From Lycocorax pyrrhopterus obiensis (lineage: Eukaryota > Chordata > Aves > Passeriformes > Paradisaeidae), in contig JACSVZ010000004.1 of NCBI GenBank assembly GCA_014706295.1, positions 85,381,047 through 85,445,046 on the forward strand: DNA of 64,000 nucleotides, written 5' to 3'. Position numbers and translations under genes: made by a program. Under the pieces are notes generated by a model. That model saw only the letters and a program-made list of their open reading frames with translations, did no database searches and was not told the DNA's origin. Shown here in pieces: positions 60,901-64,000 of the stretch; position 1 is the stretch's first letter; each line of letters begins with the position of its first letter.

Positions 60901-63900
60901 AACAGTTCTTTGGTTTGGAAAAAGATACCTACACTGGAAAAAGATACCAGTATCAGAACCCACCAAATCACTGCTTCCTTCCTGTACATGAGGCAGGGCA
61001 GCTCCTTGTCTCTGGAACAGTGACTTCCACCTTGCTTGAGTCTCTCAAGTTCTAGAAAAATCTTTTCTCTAGAGTTGTGACTTGTGGTTTGTGCTGCCTG
61101 TAAGCTCTGACCTGCACTTCAGAATCTAGGTCTGAAGGCTGGGCACTGGGGCAGTCTGTTGACTTCTCCAGTCAGGTTCCAGTTCTCCTCTGCATTTTCT
61201 GCCTGGGCACTGTAGGAGTATGTGAACAGGACATTTTTTGTCTCGTTAGAGAAGTCGTTTATGTGTCTCAGTAAGCAACTTGTTCCTGCTCTCATGGCAG
61301 CTGGAAATTTCTTAGTTGCACTTTTGTTAAAAATGGTACTTGTGAGTTGGTGTCAGCAGACTTTTAGAGCATTCTAATATTATAGCTAGAGCCCAGTTTA
61401 CTGCAGCTGATTTTCGTGTAATTAGATGCTCATATGTACACAGTGTCAGTTTCTGAAAAGGGACACAGGTTGTTGCACAAGGTAGATGTTGTTCCCCAGT
61501 TACTGGAGTTTGTTTTCAGTGGTTTAAGATCTGGACCGTCATCAGAGTCAAGAATTAGCCATCAGGAATTGCTGGGTCACAAGTGCATCATATTTATCTC
61601 CTTACCGCTTCTTACCCAGTGTCTCCCTGAGGCAAAGGTAACAGAAAAGAGCTTGGTGAAGATTGCTCTGGTGGTGTTTTGCTCAGTAAATATTCCCCAG
61701 GAGAGAAAAATCCTAAATTGACCAAATGAAAAAAAAAACTTCATGGCCTTTTTGTCTCTCAGAGACAAATTTTGGACTATAAACTTTGGCCTGTAAATAT
61801 TGGAAACAGTCTGCCTCATTGATTCTGTGACTTATTTGTCTGTGATGTCTTGAAAAAAGCTATAAATACCAAACAATTTGTGCAAGTTTGCATGCTTATT
61901 AAAAGAAACTGAACTGAAGTCTCTGATCTTTTTGATATTCTAGTTTTAATGAGTTTGTTTGGAATTAAATAAAAAAGACTTACTTTTCTTCATACACATC
62001 GAATATTGAAACACAAGGTTTTATTTTAAATTTGAAAATTTAAATTGGCAGAAAAATTGAGATTATCATATCTTGCTACCCTAGACCTGTATTAATTACT
62101 GATGAAAAATTAAAGTTCATGGATTGGTTACATGCCAAGACAGGTTAAACCAACCAGGAAAGTGGGACACTCCTTTAAGTACTTTAAAGATTTGTAATTT
62201 AAATAAAATTTGAAAATTGTTGGAATATTCTTCTTCGATGCTTAAGGAGGTCCATAAGATCTCCTCTAACACTCTGAGAGTGCCAAGTGCATTTCTTGTA
62301 CTGCTGAAGCCAGTGGTAGTTTTGCCAGTGACCAGTGCAAGGAATAAATCACTCTTAGTATTTACCTGAGTGAGCAAACGAAATTCAAATGCAATCTCCA
62401 AATAGTTCTCTATTAATTTTTAGACTAGAGCTCCAGTCTGAAGAGTGAGGTGTTAGAGTGGTTGTAGGGATTCAACAAGATATATCAGTTCAAGTATCTC
62501 CTACTAGCACATTTCATGGAGTGATGTGATGCTTCCATGTAATTAGTGATGACATTTTCAAAACCAAATAGCCAAGACGGCAATTTAGCTCTGTGTTAAA
62601 AATTTCATACTCTGAAGCTGATAGTTAAGAAAATTGCATTGTCCTCCCAGAAGAATCACATCAGACCTCAAGCAGATGCTGTTTTATTACTGATGTAACA
62701 CAGTGGTGATACTAAAAGTCTGCATTGCCTCCCTTGAATGTAATGTTAAAACAGACTTAGATATTTCATTGTTCTGACAGGACATTTGTAAGACTTACAC
62801 TGCTGGGTTTAAAAAGATGGGACACATTCTTTTCTTTCTATAAAATTAGGCTGCTTCCAAAGGGCAAAAGATTGAGGTAGTGCTTCAGCTTTATTCTTTC
62901 TGAGTTGAAGGTGATGGAAGACCATGAAACTTTAAGGAAGGCAAGGCAAAGAAGTGGCAAGAGAGGAATGTGGGAATGGTAAAGATAACCCTTAGCAAAG
63001 AAAAATATGTATTATTTGAAGTAGTGAAACTTAACATGCTTTCTGTTTTGCCAACTTGTAAATGTTTAGTAATTTTTTTACCTGAAAACAGTTTAGATTT
63101 TTTGTCTGTGGAATATTGTAAGATTTTCTAAATGTGCACACATGTATTATGCGTTAGGAACATGCTGCCAAGTGACTCAGCTGCAATCTCCCCTGTGTCT
63201 GCAGTGGTGCCAGTTTGACACCCAGAAGTCTGAGTTTCACATGCAGACCTGTGCCAAACTCTCCTTGATTTCAGCTCACTCGTATTTCATTGGTCAGAGA
63301 CCCAGCTGGTGCATGTTGACAGTGTCTCATTGCTGCCACTGTCCTCGGGGACACTCCTGTGCCTCGTGTCTCCCCAGAGGTTTGGTTGTGTGACCGTGCA
63401 CAGCTGGGAGATCCCCTTCTCCCGCACGTGGCATTTGCAATCCTGAGCAGCACTGTCAGGGTGAGTCCTGGCACTAACGTCACTGCCTGTGGAACAGGCA
63501 ATAAGTTTTCTTAAAAAAAAAATAAACATGGGAAGAAATAAAGCAGCGCATTCATGTATAGAGATGGGAAGATAAAACAAGAGAGACAAGGAAATTAAAG
63601 TAAATTAATTCAATTACTTAAAAGAATTCGGGGGACTGAATATCTTTTCCAACTGATGTTTTTTCCCATCTATACTTTTTCAGAACAGTGACTTATGTTC
63701 CAAAGTATTTTATTTATCTACATGCAGCTTCATAAAAACCAGGTTTGATCTTGCTGAGTTTTGTTTTACGATTATTGTTCTTCCTGTTTTACATATAGAT
63801 AAACGCAGAAAGAACTGCTTTGAGTTATTTGTAACAATTACATTAAATCCCAGTTTTCCATGCATAATGTTATCTGTACTCTTGAGGATCATGATAAATA

Positions 63901-64000
63901 CTTTTAATATACTTTAATGGGCTACTCTTACAAGGAATTTTGCATTGCCACAATAGAGGCAGCATTACAGTAAATTAAATTACAGTGCACACAATTAAAT

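Larger units (their letters stand above)
51059..64000 (+). other. KHDRBS2: KHDRBS2 intron 3, proximal part
   Basis: This is the sequence after the exon 3 donor to the window edge. The family peptide continues with EEELRKSGEAKY, and I did not find that exon here, so the intron exceeds 12.9 kb. It holds an antisense LTR piece at 51610-51930. From 51931 to 64000 no coding exon, RNA gene or clear transposon was recognised. Locally GC-richer stretches occur near 59.2-59.8 kb and 63.1-63.5 kb. Confidence 0.9.

Noticed and set aside
60916..60948. Two copies of TGGAAAAAGATACC spaced 19 bases apart as a functional repeat
   Set aside because: Only two copies, in intron, most simply a slippage duplication.
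1..64000. CRISPR arrays, operons, rRNA or tRNA genes
   Set aside because: No regularly spaced repeats, no clustered prokaryotic genes and no RNA-gene signature; the exon-intron structure shows a vertebrate genome.

Overview
This window is vertebrate, almost certainly bird, genomic DNA. It is AT-rich and intron-dominated. It carries many CR1 LINE fragments with the avian 3' end (the ATTCTGTG octamer repeat) and antisense pieces of a bird-type endogenous retrovirus LTR. No prokaryotic gene structure is present. A neoavian or passerine source is plausible, but the species cannot be fixed from the sequence.

The host gene is KHDRBS2 (SLM-1, a STAR-family RNA-binding protein) on the + strand. Only two of its exons fall in the window: exon 2 at 7309-7436 (end of QUA1 and first strand of the KH domain) and exon 3 at 50942-51058 (GPRG loop of the KH domain). 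The layout is: 1-7308 distal intron 1; 7437-50941 a 43.5-kb intron 2 that cuts the KH domain; 51059-64000 the proximal part of intron 3. Exon 1 and exon 4 onward lie outside.

The first 5.8 kb, inside intron 1, is unlike the rest: GC-richer and composite. On the minus strand it holds a 412-codon open frame (2172-3410). This frame encodes a TOPORS-like RING segment, an Arg/Ser-rich linker and about four copies of a ~60-residue repeat. The RING has lost exactly two zinc ligands, both belonging to zinc site 2. A splice acceptor sits 6 bases before the likely ATG and an AATAAA lies about 140 bases after the stop. A second, broken copy of the repeat region lies at 4575-4860. A ~215-bp direct repeat (451-664 and 3436-3650) brackets the ORF. 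CR1 fragments are interleaved. This cluster is the most unusual part of the window.

The large introns hold scattered CR1 copies (18.8, 30.8, 31.4, 42.1, 44.9 and 46.4 kb), three antisense LTR pieces (10.6, 14.4 and 51.6 kb), homopolymer tracts, and a few open frames I could not assign. Most of the remaining intron shows nothing I can support as a gene.
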